From contig QQNF01000044.1 in assembly GCA_003402705.1 (NCBI GenBank), forward strand, positions 1 to 35,654: a stretch of 35,654 nt of DNA, read 5' to 3'. Shown here one piece after another: positions 15,722 through 24,314 of the stretch. The notes under the pieces are model-generated. The model ran no database searches. It was not told where the DNA came from and was given only the letters and a program-made list of their open reading frames with translations. The number at the start of each line of letters is the position of its first letter. The stretch's first letter is position 1. This DNA comes from Verrucomicrobiota bacterium (GTDB lineage: Bacteria > Verrucomicrobiota > Verrucomicrobiia > Verrucomicrobiales > V1-33). A program made the position numbers and the translations under genes.

Positions 15722-16939
15722 TCATTCGTACTGCGTCAGAATTTCCGCCACCCGCGGCACATTGATCGCCCGGCTGAAATGCCGCTCCGCATACGCCCGA
15801 GCCGCCGCTCCCATCCTCGCCCGCACCACCGAATCCCGCGCCTCCCGCATCGCTGCCACATGCCCCTCCTCATCCCCGGGCGCACACACCCACCCAGCTC
15901 CACTCTCCAGAATCCACCGGCCAATACTGCTCGTCGCCGATCCCGTGAACAGCACCGGCCGCCCCGAAAAGAAGATCCCCTGCAGCTTGCTCGGCACCAT
16001 CGTCCCATCCCATCGCGGATCCAGCGACGCCAGATGCACATCCCCGCTCGCCAGATGCGCCGGCAATTCCTCCTGCGACACATAATCCCCCATCACAGGC
16101 ACCGCCCCACCCCATTCCCCCACCCCGACCGCCATCTCAACCTCCCGCCGCCGCCCGCCCCTCCCGAAAAACGCCAGCCGCACCCCCTCGCCGCTCAACC
16201 GCCGCCCCGCCGCAATCACATCTCCGAAACAATGCCCCAACCCCATGTTCCCCGAATACAGAAACACCGTCTCCCCTTCCCCCCAGCCCCGCGCCTTCCG
16301 CAACGCCTCGGTCTCCCCTTCCCCTGCCGTCCGGCCCGCCGTCTCCCACAACGCTACCCACTCTGGCTTTCTCCCATCCGCACAATACGCCGCCAGTTTC
16401 TCCGCCATGTCCGGCCCCAGCCCGAGAACAGCGAGACAGCGTGCGCCACCGAAGCCGAATCGAGCCACCGCCCGCAGCACATGGTGCGACAGTCCCGCCT
16501 CCCGGATCATGCCATATCCAAGCATGACATCCGGGTACACATCCATGACCCAGTGCGCATGCCGCGCCCCCCGCAATCGGCTCGCGATCCGGATCAGCAC
16601 CGACAAAAACGGCGGCGTCGTCAGCGCCACCATCACATCCGGCCTCGGCCCCACCATCATCAACCGCGGCACCATCGCCACATAGTACGACGCATAATCC
16701 AGAAGTTTCGCCAGCTTTGATGCCCGCCCGAACGACAACGCCTTCATCCGCTTCACCCGCACCCCCTTCTCTCCTCCTAACTTCTCCCCCGCATCCCCGG
16801 AACCGCCATACCCCCCAGTCGCCGCCAGCACCGTCACCGCATGCCCGCGCCGCACCAACTCCATCGCCACCGCCTCCAGCATCACCCCAGTCGGGGCCAC
16901 ATCCGGAGGATAATACTGATTGGCAAAGACAATGTGCAC
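15722..16939 (-). CDS. GT4 glycosyltransferase, WbuB/WcaI-like
   Basis: The 405-residue GT-B protein begins MHIVFANQYYPPDVAPTG, a typical WbuB-like start in which the acceptor side reads FANQYYPPD. Later segments are HWVMDVYPDVMLGYGMI, VFLYSGNMGLGHCF (nucleotide-sugar entry), GDYVSQEELPAHLASGDVHL and VPSKLQGIFFSGRPVLFTGS. In this subgroup the Ex7E motif is replaced by the VPSKL region. It would add a sugar (for WbuB-type enzymes often an N-acetylated 6-deoxy sugar) to a lipid-linked acceptor in the cytoplasm. The start is 12 bp after the WcaF-like gene stop, so they are cotranscribed. Its last 334 bp are duplicated at 10270-10603. Confidence 0.93.
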   Translation of the reverse strand: MHIVFANQYYPPDVAPTGVMLEAVAMELVRRGHAVTVLAATGGYGGSGDAGEKLGGEKGVRVKRMKALSFGRASKLAKLLDYASYYVAMVPRLMMVGPRPDVMVALTTPPFLSVLIRIASRLRGARHAHWVMDVYPDVMLGYGMIREAGLSHHVLRAVARFGFGGARCLAVLGLGPDMAEKLAAYCADGRKPEWVALWETAGRTAGEGETEALRKARGWGEGETVFLYSGNMGLGHCFGDVIAAGRRLSGEGVRLAFFGRGGRRREVEMAVGVGEWGGAVPVMGDYVSQEELPAHLASGDVHLASLDPRWDGTMVPSKLQGIFFSGRPVLFTGSATSSIGRWILESGAGWVCAPGDEEGHVAAMREARDSVVRARMGAAARAYAERHFSRAINVPRVAEILTQYE

Positions 16940-16951
16940 AGTCTCAGTCGT

Positions 16952-17500
16952 TCAACTCCCCGCTCGCTTCACGGAACCCACCCGCGCCGGCACCCCGTTC
17001 ACACTCTCACCTGCCCCCACATCCCGCGTCACCACCGCACCAGCCCCGCACCGGCTCCCCGCTCCAAACGTCACCCCCGGAGCCACAAACGCCTGCGCCC
17101 CGATCCAGCAACTGTCACCCACCACAATCGGCCGCGTCATCAGATCAAACCCCACCTTCCCGAAATCATGCGACCCCGTACACAAAAACGCCCGCTGCGA
17201 CACACACACACTCGACCCCAGCACCACCCGGTCCAGACTCAGAATCATCACCTCGTCCCCGATCCACACGTGATCCCCGCACTCAAACCGCCACGGAAAC
17301 GTGATGTTCACCCGCGACCGGATCACCACCCCTCGCCCCACCTTCGCCCCGAACCACCTCAGCAGCACGACCTTGATCGCCGAAGGCACCGGCACCGCAT
17401 GCGCAAAAAATACCGCCCGCACCACCCACCACACCGCTTCCTTCCACGCAGGCACCCCGCGCGAAAACCCATCGTTCCTGAACTGAGACAAATCGATCAT
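16952..17500 (-). CDS. wcaF: WcaF-like O-acetyltransferase (left-handed beta-helix)
   Basis: The 182-residue protein has the WcaF layout. The N-terminal helix region is IDLSQFRNDGFSRG, then WWVVRAVFF and LRWFGAKVGRGVVIRSRVNI. Hexapeptide repeats follow with WIGDEVMILSLDRVVLGS, FLCTGSHDFGKVGFDLMTRP (the catalytic His-containing loop GSHD) and APGVTFGAGSRCGAGAVV. These enzymes transfer acetyl from acetyl-CoA to a sugar of a nascent surface glycan in the cytoplasm. The ATG at 17500 matches the family N-terminus better than the extended start at 17539. It is flanked by GT4 genes on both sides in the same operon, consistent with modification of the same repeat unit. Confidence 0.9.
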   Translation of the reverse strand: MIDLSQFRNDGFSRGVPAWKEAVWWVVRAVFFAHAVPVPSAIKVVLLRWFGAKVGRGVVIRSRVNITFPWRFECGDHVWIGDEVMILSLDRVVLGSSVCVSQRAFLCTGSHDFGKVGFDLMTRPIVVGDSCWIGAQAFVAPGVTFGAGSRCGAGAVVTRDVGAGESVNGVPARVGSVKRAGS

Positions 17501-17580
17501 CGTAAAATCGAGGCTGCCCCGACTCTCCTCCTGAATCACTTCGCTTCCGTCACACCCAAGGATTCAGCTCCGGTCAGGCT

Positions 17581-18777
17581 TCACCCAACCACAAAACTCG
17601 GCCTCGGCCCCGCGCCCAGCTGCCACCGGTACACTTCCGCCATCTGCCCCGCACACGCCGCCCATGTGAACGACCCCTCCACCAGCGCCCGGCCCTTCGC
17701 CCCAACCCCCTCAAGCCACCCGCCCGTCGCCCCGAAAAACTCCCCCAGCCCAACCCCGATCTCCTCTACACCTGTTCCCGTCCGCACCGCCGCTCCAGCC
17801 GCAAATCCCTCCGGCAAATTACAGTAATCAGTCATCAGCACCGGCAACCGGTACGCCCACGCCTCCAGCACCGACATCGGCAGCCCCTCGCTGAAACTCG
17901 GCAGCACAAATGCCGACACCCGCCGCACCAGCGCATCCTTCACCTCCCCGAACGCTGGCCCCGCAAACACCACCTCCGCCTCCGGCATCGCACCCCCTCC
18001 AGCAAGCGCCGCCGCAGGCACGTCCGCCCAAACCAGTCCGCTCTCCGTCGCCAGCCGCTTCAACTCCGCCTCGTGCCCGCCCTGATCCCACCCAGCCACC
18101 ACCAGCCGCCACCCTCCCCTCTTCGCTTCCCCGCGCCTCGCCGCCCACGCCCGCAACGCATTCGGCAACCCCTTCTTCGGATGCAGTCGCCCCATGAACA
18201 GCATCAGCCGATCCTCTCCTCTCAACCCCACCTCCCCTTCCGGAAGATCCACCCCATTCGGAATCACCGCGATCGGCTGCCTCAATCCATACGCATGGAT
18301 CGCCTCCGCCTCCGCATCACACAACGCATGCAGGCACCCGGCTTCCCGGAGGTGCGCGGCCTCGTACCACACCGACACCACCCGCTTCTTCCACCGCGAC
18401 TGCTTCACCGCCCACGGATCCAGCATCCCGTGCGGCGACACCACATACGGCCTCCCGGTCTTCCCATGCCACCGCGACACCGCAGCCGACGGCCACTGCC
18501 AGATCCCATGCGTGTGCAGCAAACCATACCCCCCTGCCAGCAGCGCCCCACCCAGCCCAGGCGCATACGCCAGCCCCCCAGGCCCTCTCCCCTCATGCCC
18601 CTCACATCGCAAGGGCTGCCAGCTCTCCGCATCGCCTGCCCATCCTCCATCCGCCACCCCATGCACCTCCACGTCCACCCCAGCACCCGCTACTAGCGCC
18701 TTCCCAAGGCTCCTCATCGCAAAAAAAATCCCCCCGCCTTGCCGCGAAACCGACGATGTCACATGCCCCACTCTCAC
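17581..18777 (-). CDS. GT4 family glycosyltransferase
   Basis: The 398-residue GT-B protein has an acceptor domain with VGHVTSSVSRQGGGIFFAM and LLHTHGIWQWPSAAVSRW. The donor domain shows IAVIPNGVDLPEG, RLMLFMGRLHPKKGLPNAL, RLVVAGWDQGGHEAELKR and FVLPSFSEGLPMSVLEAWA, the last being a standard Ex7E motif. The true start is the GTG at 18777, which overlaps the upstream stop as GTGA. In-frame sequence above it is low-complexity glycine-rich shadow of the next gene. It belongs to a coupled pair of GT4 genes, which probably add consecutive sugars. The donor cannot be predicted. Confidence 0.92.
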   Translation of the reverse strand: MRVGHVTSSVSRQGGGIFFAMRSLGKALVAGAGVDVEVHGVADGGWAGDAESWQPLRCEGHEGRGPGGLAYAPGLGGALLAGGYGLLHTHGIWQWPSAAVSRWHGKTGRPYVVSPHGMLDPWAVKQSRWKKRVVSVWYEAAHLREAGCLHALCDAEAEAIHAYGLRQPIAVIPNGVDLPEGEVGLRGEDRLMLFMGRLHPKKGLPNALRAWAARRGEAKRGGWRLVVAGWDQGGHEAELKRLATESGLVWADVPAAALAGGGAMPEAEVVFAGPAFGEVKDALVRRVSAFVLPSFSEGLPMSVLEAWAYRLPVLMTDYCNLPEGFAAGAAVRTGTGVEEIGVGLGEFFGATGGWLEGVGAKGRALVEGSFTWAACAGQMAEVYRWQLGAGPRPSFVVG

Positions 18778-19988
18778 CGCCTGCACAAAAGGTTCAGTAT
18801 CATCCGGTCCACCACCCCTGCACGCTTCGGCCCCTCCTCCATCGCCTTCTCCGCAGCCCCCTTCAACCCGGCCGCAAACCGCTCCGGCCCCCACTCCGCA
18901 ATCACCCGCCGCCCCGCCTCCCCCATCGCCGCCCTCTCCGCCTCCGGCATCCGCGCCACCCTCCCCATCAACCCAGCCAGCCCCTCCACATCGGTCGGCT
19001 CAAAAACATACCCATTCTCCCCATCCCTCACCAGATCCGACGCACACCCGCACCGCCCGGAAACAATCACCGGCAACCCAGACGCCATCGCCTCGTTCAC
19101 CACCAACCCCCACGTATCCTTCACACTCGCGTGCACCAGCACCCCCGCCCCGGCATAAATCCCAGGCAATTCCTCCACCTGACGAAATCCGGCAAAATAC
19201 ACCGCTCGCTCCACCTCACCCTCGCGCTCCCAAGGCAATCCTCGAACCACCCCGCACCCAAGCGACTCCGCCTTCTCCATCAACTCCCCCTCCAATGCCC
19301 CACCCCCAACCAGCACCAGCGGCCACCTGCCCCCTCCCGTTCCTCCACAATACCTCCTGTACGCCTCAAGCACCAGCATCAGATTCTTCTCGGGAATGAA
19401 CCGCCCGCACACCAGAAAATACTTCCCCGCCCCACCACGCGTCCCACACTCCGCCGCAGCCACCCCAGCCTCGAAATACCCGTTGTCCACCACATCAAAC
19501 CCATCAAAAACCCGCCCCCCGCTCATCCCCAGCTTCCTCACATAATCCCCGTGCGGCCCCCCAGCTACCAGCGCCGCAGAAGATAACCCCAGCACCCGCC
19601 TCTTCACCCACTCCAGCACCGGCTTCCGCACACTGTCCCACTCCGTCGAATCACTCATCGTCACCACCGGACACCCACGGCCCTCAGCCCACAACACCGC
19701 CTCCAGCGCCAGCCGGTCCGACCACCCAGGCACCGCCACCACGTCCGGCCGCACCCTTTCAAGCAGCCCGACTAACCGCTTCCTGAACTCCCCGCGGGAT
19801 AGCTCCCCGGCTGCCCCGCTCTCGTTCACCACCACAATCCCCGCACTCCCCGGCAAATCATGGCGCCACGCGTACAACCCGCTCACACTCCCGCCCGCCA
19901 CACCCTGCACCTCCACCACCCCGCCACACCCGCGCAAGCGCGCCAGATGGTACGGCCCGAATGAATCAAACAGCATCGCCACTCTCAT
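18774..19988 (-). CDS. GT4 family glycosyltransferase
   Basis: The 404-residue GT-B protein starts MRVAMLFDSFGPYHLARLRG. It continues with GRGCPVVTMSDSTEWDSVRK and FLVCGRFIPEKNLMLVLEAY, the donor-domain entry. YAGAGVLVHASVKDTWGLVV and NEAMASGLPVIVSGRCGCAS form a subgroup version of the active-site motif (Asp-x7-Glu). GENGYVFEPTDVEGLAGLM is the usual closing segment. It begins 9 bp after the O-antigen ligase stop and overlaps the next GT4 by 4 nt, so it is part of that transcription unit. Likely cytosolic, acting on a lipid-linked glycan. Confidence 0.93.
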   Translation of the reverse strand: MRVAMLFDSFGPYHLARLRGCGGVVEVQGVAGGSVSGLYAWRHDLPGSAGIVVVNESGAAGELSRGEFRKRLVGLLERVRPDVVAVPGWSDRLALEAVLWAEGRGCPVVTMSDSTEWDSVRKPVLEWVKRRVLGLSSAALVAGGPHGDYVRKLGMSGGRVFDGFDVVDNGYFEAGVAAAECGTRGGAGKYFLVCGRFIPEKNLMLVLEAYRRYCGGTGGGRWPLVLVGGGALEGELMEKAESLGCGVVRGLPWEREGEVERAVYFAGFRQVEELPGIYAGAGVLVHASVKDTWGLVVNEAMASGLPVIVSGRCGCASDLVRDGENGYVFEPTDVEGLAGLMGRVARMPEAERAAMGEAGRRVIAEWGPERFAAGLKGAAEKAMEEGPKRAGVVDRMILNLLCRR

Positions 19989-19997
19989 GAATCCATG

Positions 19998-21527
19998 TCA
20001 CACTTCGGCCAAACGATTCCCGGGACTTTCTGGAAATCCCAGCAAACGCCACTTCCTCGCCAGCTTCCGCTGGTTCATCGCCCTCTTCCTCTCGGTCGTC
20101 TCGCTCACCGCCATCATGAAGAGCGCCCAGAAAGCCCAGAACGGCTTGTACGTCCAGAACGAAAGACTCGTGAAAAACAGAAATTGCGCCAGCGAGGCCA
20201 GCAGAAAAGGCAGAAAATGAAACGCCCGGCCCGTCTTGAATGCCAGCAGAACCGGATAGAAGAAAAAACCACCGAACAATAAAATGGCCGGAATGCCTCC
20301 GTAGCGCCCAGCATCCAGAAACACATTGTGCGATAGAAAATATTCTAGGTGCGCATACTGCCCGGGTTTGGTTTCCACCCCACCGCTGAACGTGAACCCG
20401 AAAAGAGGGTAGCGCATGATCGTGTCCATCGAAGCTTCCCAAACATCGCTCCGGGAACCTGCCGTACCCATTTCCTCCGATTGGTCCGTATAGAATTCCA
20501 ATAGACCCTCCAGCTTTCGCCGCGAATCGAATGCATCGGTCGCCACCACTGCCGCCACGACTCCCATCAAACCAATCAGCATCAAAACCGGGCTGCCTTG
20601 CGGTGCATTGCTCCCTCTGCGTCTCCCGAATCCTAAAATCGATGCCACATAAGCCGCAATAATGGCGGCCAGACCAAGGATTGCCGAATTGGTCATCGCA
20701 GAAATCAGCGGCACAATACTCAGGAAAAACCCCCCGAACGCGATCATCTTCGTCCATTTGGACGGGCCCGGTTGGCCCCGCGACTGCACGAAGGCAGCCA
20801 CCCCGATGAGCACACCCACACCCGTCAGAATCGGGGGCCACAGCATCACCGAATCCGCCACCACCCCACCGGTGCGCTCAAAACCCGACCGCTCCCCCCC
20901 CCACGTCATCAACTGGACCGGCAACCCGGCAGCCTTCGCCCAGAAACCGACGGTAACCATCAGTAACCCGAACCCGAGGCCAAGCAGACACTTGAGATAA
21001 TGACCGTCCGACTCCCTCGCCAAGTGGATCGCCATGATTGAGAACGCCACGGATCTCCACAAGTCGAGGTTCATCACGCTGCCGAACCCGCCGATGGCAG
21101 TCGACCAGAAGACGAATGGCACCAGCGACGACATCAGCCCCAGATCTTTCATGCTGAATTTCCTGTAGGCGAACACAAACGCGATCAGCCATGAAAGAAA
21201 CGCAAACTGGGTGCCGGATTCCGTTAGCCCCCCTCCGCCTTCCATCTCCGCCGCAAGCGCGTAGACTTCGGCGCTCGCCGTCGGGAGAATGGAACTCGCC
21301 CCCATGAAGAAAAACCCCGTCACCGGTCGCAGCATGCAGATGATGCCCAGCACCACCAGCAGTGGTTTGTTCATCCCGGAGTTCATCACGGGACTCAGGT
21401 GCAGCGCCAGCGATCCTGCCAGCCCCACAAACAGCAGCAACAACTCCGCGACCGAGAACGAGCAATTCCAGAACGCCGATGGCACCGGGAACTTCGTCGA
21501 GCGGCCGGATCTTGTGGATGCTGTCAT
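19998..21527 (-). CDS. O-antigen ligase/polymerase-like membrane protein
   Basis: The 509-residue protein has about ten to twelve hydrophobic helices (for example LLLLFVGLAGSLALHLSPVM, LLMVTVGFWAKAAGLP). The large loop near the C-terminus holds RYPLFGFTFSGGV and then YFLSHNVFLDAGRYGGIPA, the HN-containing motif of the Wzy_C/WaaL family. Such proteins polymerise repeat units on the outer face of the inner membrane or ligate the finished glycan to lipid A-core or another acceptor. ATG 21527 overlaps the stop of the preceding 129-residue ORF as ATGA. It is the only polymerase/ligase seen here, although two flippases are present, so it could serve both or the partner could lie outside the window. 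Confidence 0.88.
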   Translation of the reverse strand: MTASTRSGRSTKFPVPSAFWNCSFSVAELLLLFVGLAGSLALHLSPVMNSGMNKPLLVVLGIICMLRPVTGFFFMGASSILPTASAEVYALAAEMEGGGGLTESGTQFAFLSWLIAFVFAYRKFSMKDLGLMSSLVPFVFWSTAIGGFGSVMNLDLWRSVAFSIMAIHLARESDGHYLKCLLGLGFGLLMVTVGFWAKAAGLPVQLMTWGGERSGFERTGGVVADSVMLWPPILTGVGVLIGVAAFVQSRGQPGPSKWTKMIAFGGFFLSIVPLISAMTNSAILGLAAIIAAYVASILGFGRRRGSNAPQGSPVLMLIGLMGVVAAVVATDAFDSRRKLEGLLEFYTDQSEEMGTAGSRSDVWEASMDTIMRYPLFGFTFSGGVETKPGQYAHLEYFLSHNVFLDAGRYGGIPAILLFGGFFFYPVLLAFKTGRAFHFLPFLLASLAQFLFFTSLSFWTYKPFWAFWALFMMAVSETTERKRAMNQRKLARKWRLLGFPESPGNRLAEV

Positions 21528-21913
21528 AAATTTGGGGATGATCCTGGAATCATGCCTCTTAGTTTGTTTTTTCCTGAATACAAGCGCCCGGCAGCCCGAC
21601 CGGGCATCGGACCGGACCGCGCTTCTCCCTCCACTTCCTGTTTCCTCACCGGATGCACCCGGCCGGCACAACAATCACCACATGCGCACATGTTCTTTGA
21701 TCCACCGCCAAACTGGCCCACCACCTCTTCGGGTCCGAAATGACCGTATTGCAGAAACACAGGTCCCGTGATGCCCAAACCCACCATCCACGCCACGCTC
21801 CCCGTCCGGCATGCCTTCGCCGCCTCCGGCAACCGCCCAACACACACCGCTTGCGCATCGTTCGGCGGTGACACATCACGAGAGACGCACCGAAAACTCA
21901 TCGGATTTCTCAT
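21524..21913 (-). CDS. Hypothetical protein, 129 residues, coupled at both ends
   Basis: This frame fills the 385-bp gap between a GT4 gene and the O-antigen ligase. Its ATG shares a base with the GT4 stop (TGATG, 21911-21915), and its TGA overlaps the ligase ATG (ATGA, 21524-21527). Such precise joints at both ends argue for a translated gene. The product has one short hydrophobic stretch (VAWMVGLGITGPVFL), a Cys-rich patch (MCACGDCCAG) and a basic C-terminal half. No family is recognised, and the codon pattern is less GC3-biased than in its neighbours, so an open but untranslated gap cannot be excluded. Confidence 0.4.
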   Translation of the reverse strand: MRNPMSFRCVSRDVSPPNDAQAVCVGRLPEAAKACRTGSVAWMVGLGITGPVFLQYGHFGPEEVVGQFGGGSKNMCACGDCCAGRVHPVRKQEVEGEARSGPMPGRAAGRLYSGKNKLRGMIPGSSPNL

Positions 21914-23070
21914 CAGGCGGTTGATCCAGACTGGGATTCCCCGTAAAACTCATGGTACTGCTCCGCAATCCGCCTCACGTCGTAACTCCGCTCGAACGAA
22001 CCTAGCGCGCCGTCACTCAGCCGCCGCAGCAAACCCCGCTCGTCGCAGATGCGGATCAGCGCACCGGCAAGCGCCTCCGCCGAGCGCCCCAGCAGCATCC
22101 CGTTCACCCCGTCTTCCAGAACCTCCCGGATCCCCCCTGCATTCGTCGCCAGCACTGGCAACCCAACCGAAAATGCCTCTATCAGCGACATCGGCAGCCC
22201 CTCCTGAAACGACATCATCGCCATCACATCCAACTCCGGCATCACCGCCCCCTGCGGATCCGATACATGCCCGAGATACCGGAACCACTCCCCGTGCCGC
22301 CCAGCCAGCGCCGCCACCTCCCCCGCATCAGGCCCACCACCAGCAACCACCATCCTCACATCTCGCCCGCTCGCCCTCACCCGCTCCACCGCCTCAAAAG
22401 CAATCCTCCAACCCTTGTGATCAGACAAATGACCGACATGCCCCACCACCAACCCGCCACCACCCCGCAACGCAGGTCCCGATCGCCCCGAAACCGCCGG
22501 TGCCCCGTTCGGTATCACCGAGAACCACTCCCGCTTCATCCCCAGCACACTCTCCGCACGGTTCAGATTCTCCGCATCCACTGACGTCAGCCTACCCCCT
22601 CCCGCCACCACTCGCCCCGCTAGCCACCGGTGAAACATCCCCCGCACCGGCTGACCCCTGAAATCCGCATTCACCCCGTGATACGTCACCACCGGAATGA
22701 TCTCCACCGCCGCCTTCCCCAGCGGAAAAAACATCCCGCTCACCCATGCATTATGAAAATGCACCACCACCCGGCCGGCACCGGTCTCCCTCGCGAGCGC
22801 GTCCGCCCACTCCGCCACGGGGGGCCTACGCAAGCACATTCTCACATACTGCACATGATACGGGGCTCCCCCCATCCGCTCCCGGTACCGGTGCAGCGGC
22901 AGCGCGTCCCACTGCACTTCGTAGTCTCCCGGCCATCTCGTGTCCGTAATCAGCCCGATCCCCACTCCCGCATACTCTCCGGACTCCTCCTGCGCCATCG
23001 CTAGCGTCTTTATGACACTCCATGGCCCAGTCACCGGGTTGAATGCCACATGCAGCACAGCAGTCTTCAT
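21913..23070 (-). CDS. GT4 family glycosyltransferase
   Basis: The 385-residue GT-B protein starts MKTAVLHVAFNPVTGPWSVI. VVVHFHNAWVSGMFFPLGKA marks the acceptor domain and WFSVIPNGAPAVSG the domain junction. LVVGHVGHLSDHKGWRIAFE is the nucleotide-sugar entry, VRMVVAGGGPDAGEVAALA the binding loop, and MMSFQEGLPMSLIEAFSVGL holds the Ex7E motif. GGIREVLEDGVNGMLLGRSA completes the fold. ATG 23070 has a good ribosome site (AAAGGAG with 6-nt spacing) and is chosen over an extended start at 23199. A 290-bp stretch containing a possible gene remnant precedes it. Confidence 0.93.
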   Translation of the reverse strand: MKTAVLHVAFNPVTGPWSVIKTLAMAQEESGEYAGVGIGLITDTRWPGDYEVQWDALPLHRYRERMGGAPYHVQYVRMCLRRPPVAEWADALARETGAGRVVVHFHNAWVSGMFFPLGKAAVEIIPVVTYHGVNADFRGQPVRGMFHRWLAGRVVAGGGRLTSVDAENLNRAESVLGMKREWFSVIPNGAPAVSGRSGPALRGGGGLVVGHVGHLSDHKGWRIAFEAVERVRASGRDVRMVVAGGGPDAGEVAALAGRHGEWFRYLGHVSDPQGAVMPELDVMAMMSFQEGLPMSLIEAFSVGLPVLATNAGGIREVLEDGVNGMLLGRSAEALAGALIRICDERGLLRRLSDGALGSFERSYDVRRIAEQYHEFYGESQSGSTA

Positions 23071-23219
23071 GATTGCTCCTTTCCGCTCTGCACTTTTCTT
23101 GTCAAAGCAGAATCTTCCCCATCCAGCCATTCCAGCGCCTCCCTCATCCGCCCAAAGAAAGAACCGCCTCGCCACCACTCCCGCAGAAATCCTCGCCAAC
23201 TGACCATCGCGCCCGCATC

Positions 23220-23364
23220 CTATGCCTCGAAGATATACTCTTCCACCTTGTTATTAACGACACTGCTGGTGTTGAAGGTGCAGGACACCGGAACCCCCTG
23301 CGCCATCGTCTCGCAGCAGACGGTCGTCGAGACCTTCCAGTGCGACGGAAAGAGAAATCTTCAT
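23220..23364 (-). pseudogene. Possible remnant of a small or broken gene
   Basis: An ATG at 23362-23364 overlaps the stop of the upstream GT2 as ATGA and reads MKISLSVALEGLDDRLLRDD, but it ends after 36 residues. Shortly after, another frame gives CCETMAQGVPVSCTFNTSSV and ends EEYIFEA at 23220. This looks like one gene interrupted by a frame change and missing its middle. The segment EtMAqGVPV slightly resembles the GT4 active-site region, but this is weak. No family is assigned. Confidence 0.3.
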
Positions 23365-24212
23365 GCCGGTTGCTTCCACTCAGGAATGAATCCGTTCTCC
23401 GGCGCATACAGCCGCCGCCGCTCTCTCACACACTTCGGCACCAGCCCCAGCCCGGCAAGCAACGCCCGCGGCGTCTCCCACGGCATGGAGACCGCCGTCA
23501 ACCCGCGCCGCAGCGCCCTAGCAAGCCCCAGCGGAACACCCAGCATCACTCCCTTTTGCAGCACGTTCACCAACATCGCATTCCGGACATAATGAAACGA
23601 CTCCCACCGCTCGTCCCGCGCAAACGGCACGTGATCATGCTGTACCACCACGGATGGATCAAACCACACCCGGTACCCAAGCCGGATCAGTCGCCCCGCC
23701 AGTTCGGTATCCTCCCCGGCGAATACTAACCAGTCGAGATACCCCCCGGCCCGCAGGACCTCTGCACGTCTCATCAGATTTGCTCCCCCATGAAAGCCCA
23801 CCGCACCGCCCTCCTCTTTTCTCTCCGGAGCCAGCGCTCCCTCCTGGGTGTTGAAATACGGAAATGACACCACTGCCACGTCCCGGTCGCCCGGACGGTC
23901 TTCCAGCCAGCGCCCCAGCTGTGGCTGGCTCGCCAGATAGCAGTCGTCGTCGAGCGACAGGCAGAAGCGGGTCTCCGCCGCCATCATGCACCGGTTCCGC
24001 CCTTCCCCCGGCCCGACTCGCTCCTCCGACCGAATCAACCGCACGTTCGCATGCCTCCCCGCCACCTCTCTCATCGCCCCCGCATCCGCAGACGCATCAT
24101 CAAAGACCACCACAGGCACCCCATCTCCCACCGTACGCCTCGTCAGCCCCAGCGACCGGTCAAGCGTCGGCGCCCGGTCGCGGGTCGCAGTAATGATCGT
24201 GTAGTCCAGCAT
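23361..24212 (-). CDS. GT2 family glycosyltransferase
   Basis: The 283-residue GT-A protein shows DYTIITATRDRAPTLDRSL as the first strand and VVVFDDASADAGAMREVA for the DDxS-type motif. GPGEGRNRCMMAAETRFCLS follows, then LDDDCYLASQPQLGRWLE, which contains the DDD/DxD metal site. VGFHGGANLMRRAEVLRAGG with FAGEDTELAGRLIRLGYRVW (the ED acceptor/catalytic region) completes it. No membrane helix is evident, so it acts in the cytosol. The gene is preceded by the GT4 at 24315 with about 100 bp between them. Donor unknown. Confidence 0.93.
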   Translation of the reverse strand: MLDYTIITATRDRAPTLDRSLGLTRRTVGDGVPVVVFDDASADAGAMREVAGRHANVRLIRSEERVGPGEGRNRCMMAAETRFCLSLDDDCYLASQPQLGRWLEDRPGDRDVAVVSFPYFNTQEGALAPERKEEGGAVGFHGGANLMRRAEVLRAGGYLDWLVFAGEDTELAGRLIRLGYRVWFDPSVVVQHDHVPFARDERWESFHYVRNAMLVNVLQKGVMLGVPLGLARALRRGLTAVSMPWETPRALLAGLGLVPKCVRERRRLYAPENGFIPEWKQPA

Positions 24213-24314
24213 CAGTGTTTTTTCCTCTCCGCTCTCACCGGAAAGACCGGCCTCCTACCCCATCGCCACTCCGGTTCAACCGGCCAGCCGCAAAATCATC
24301 AGCCTCTCCCCCCT

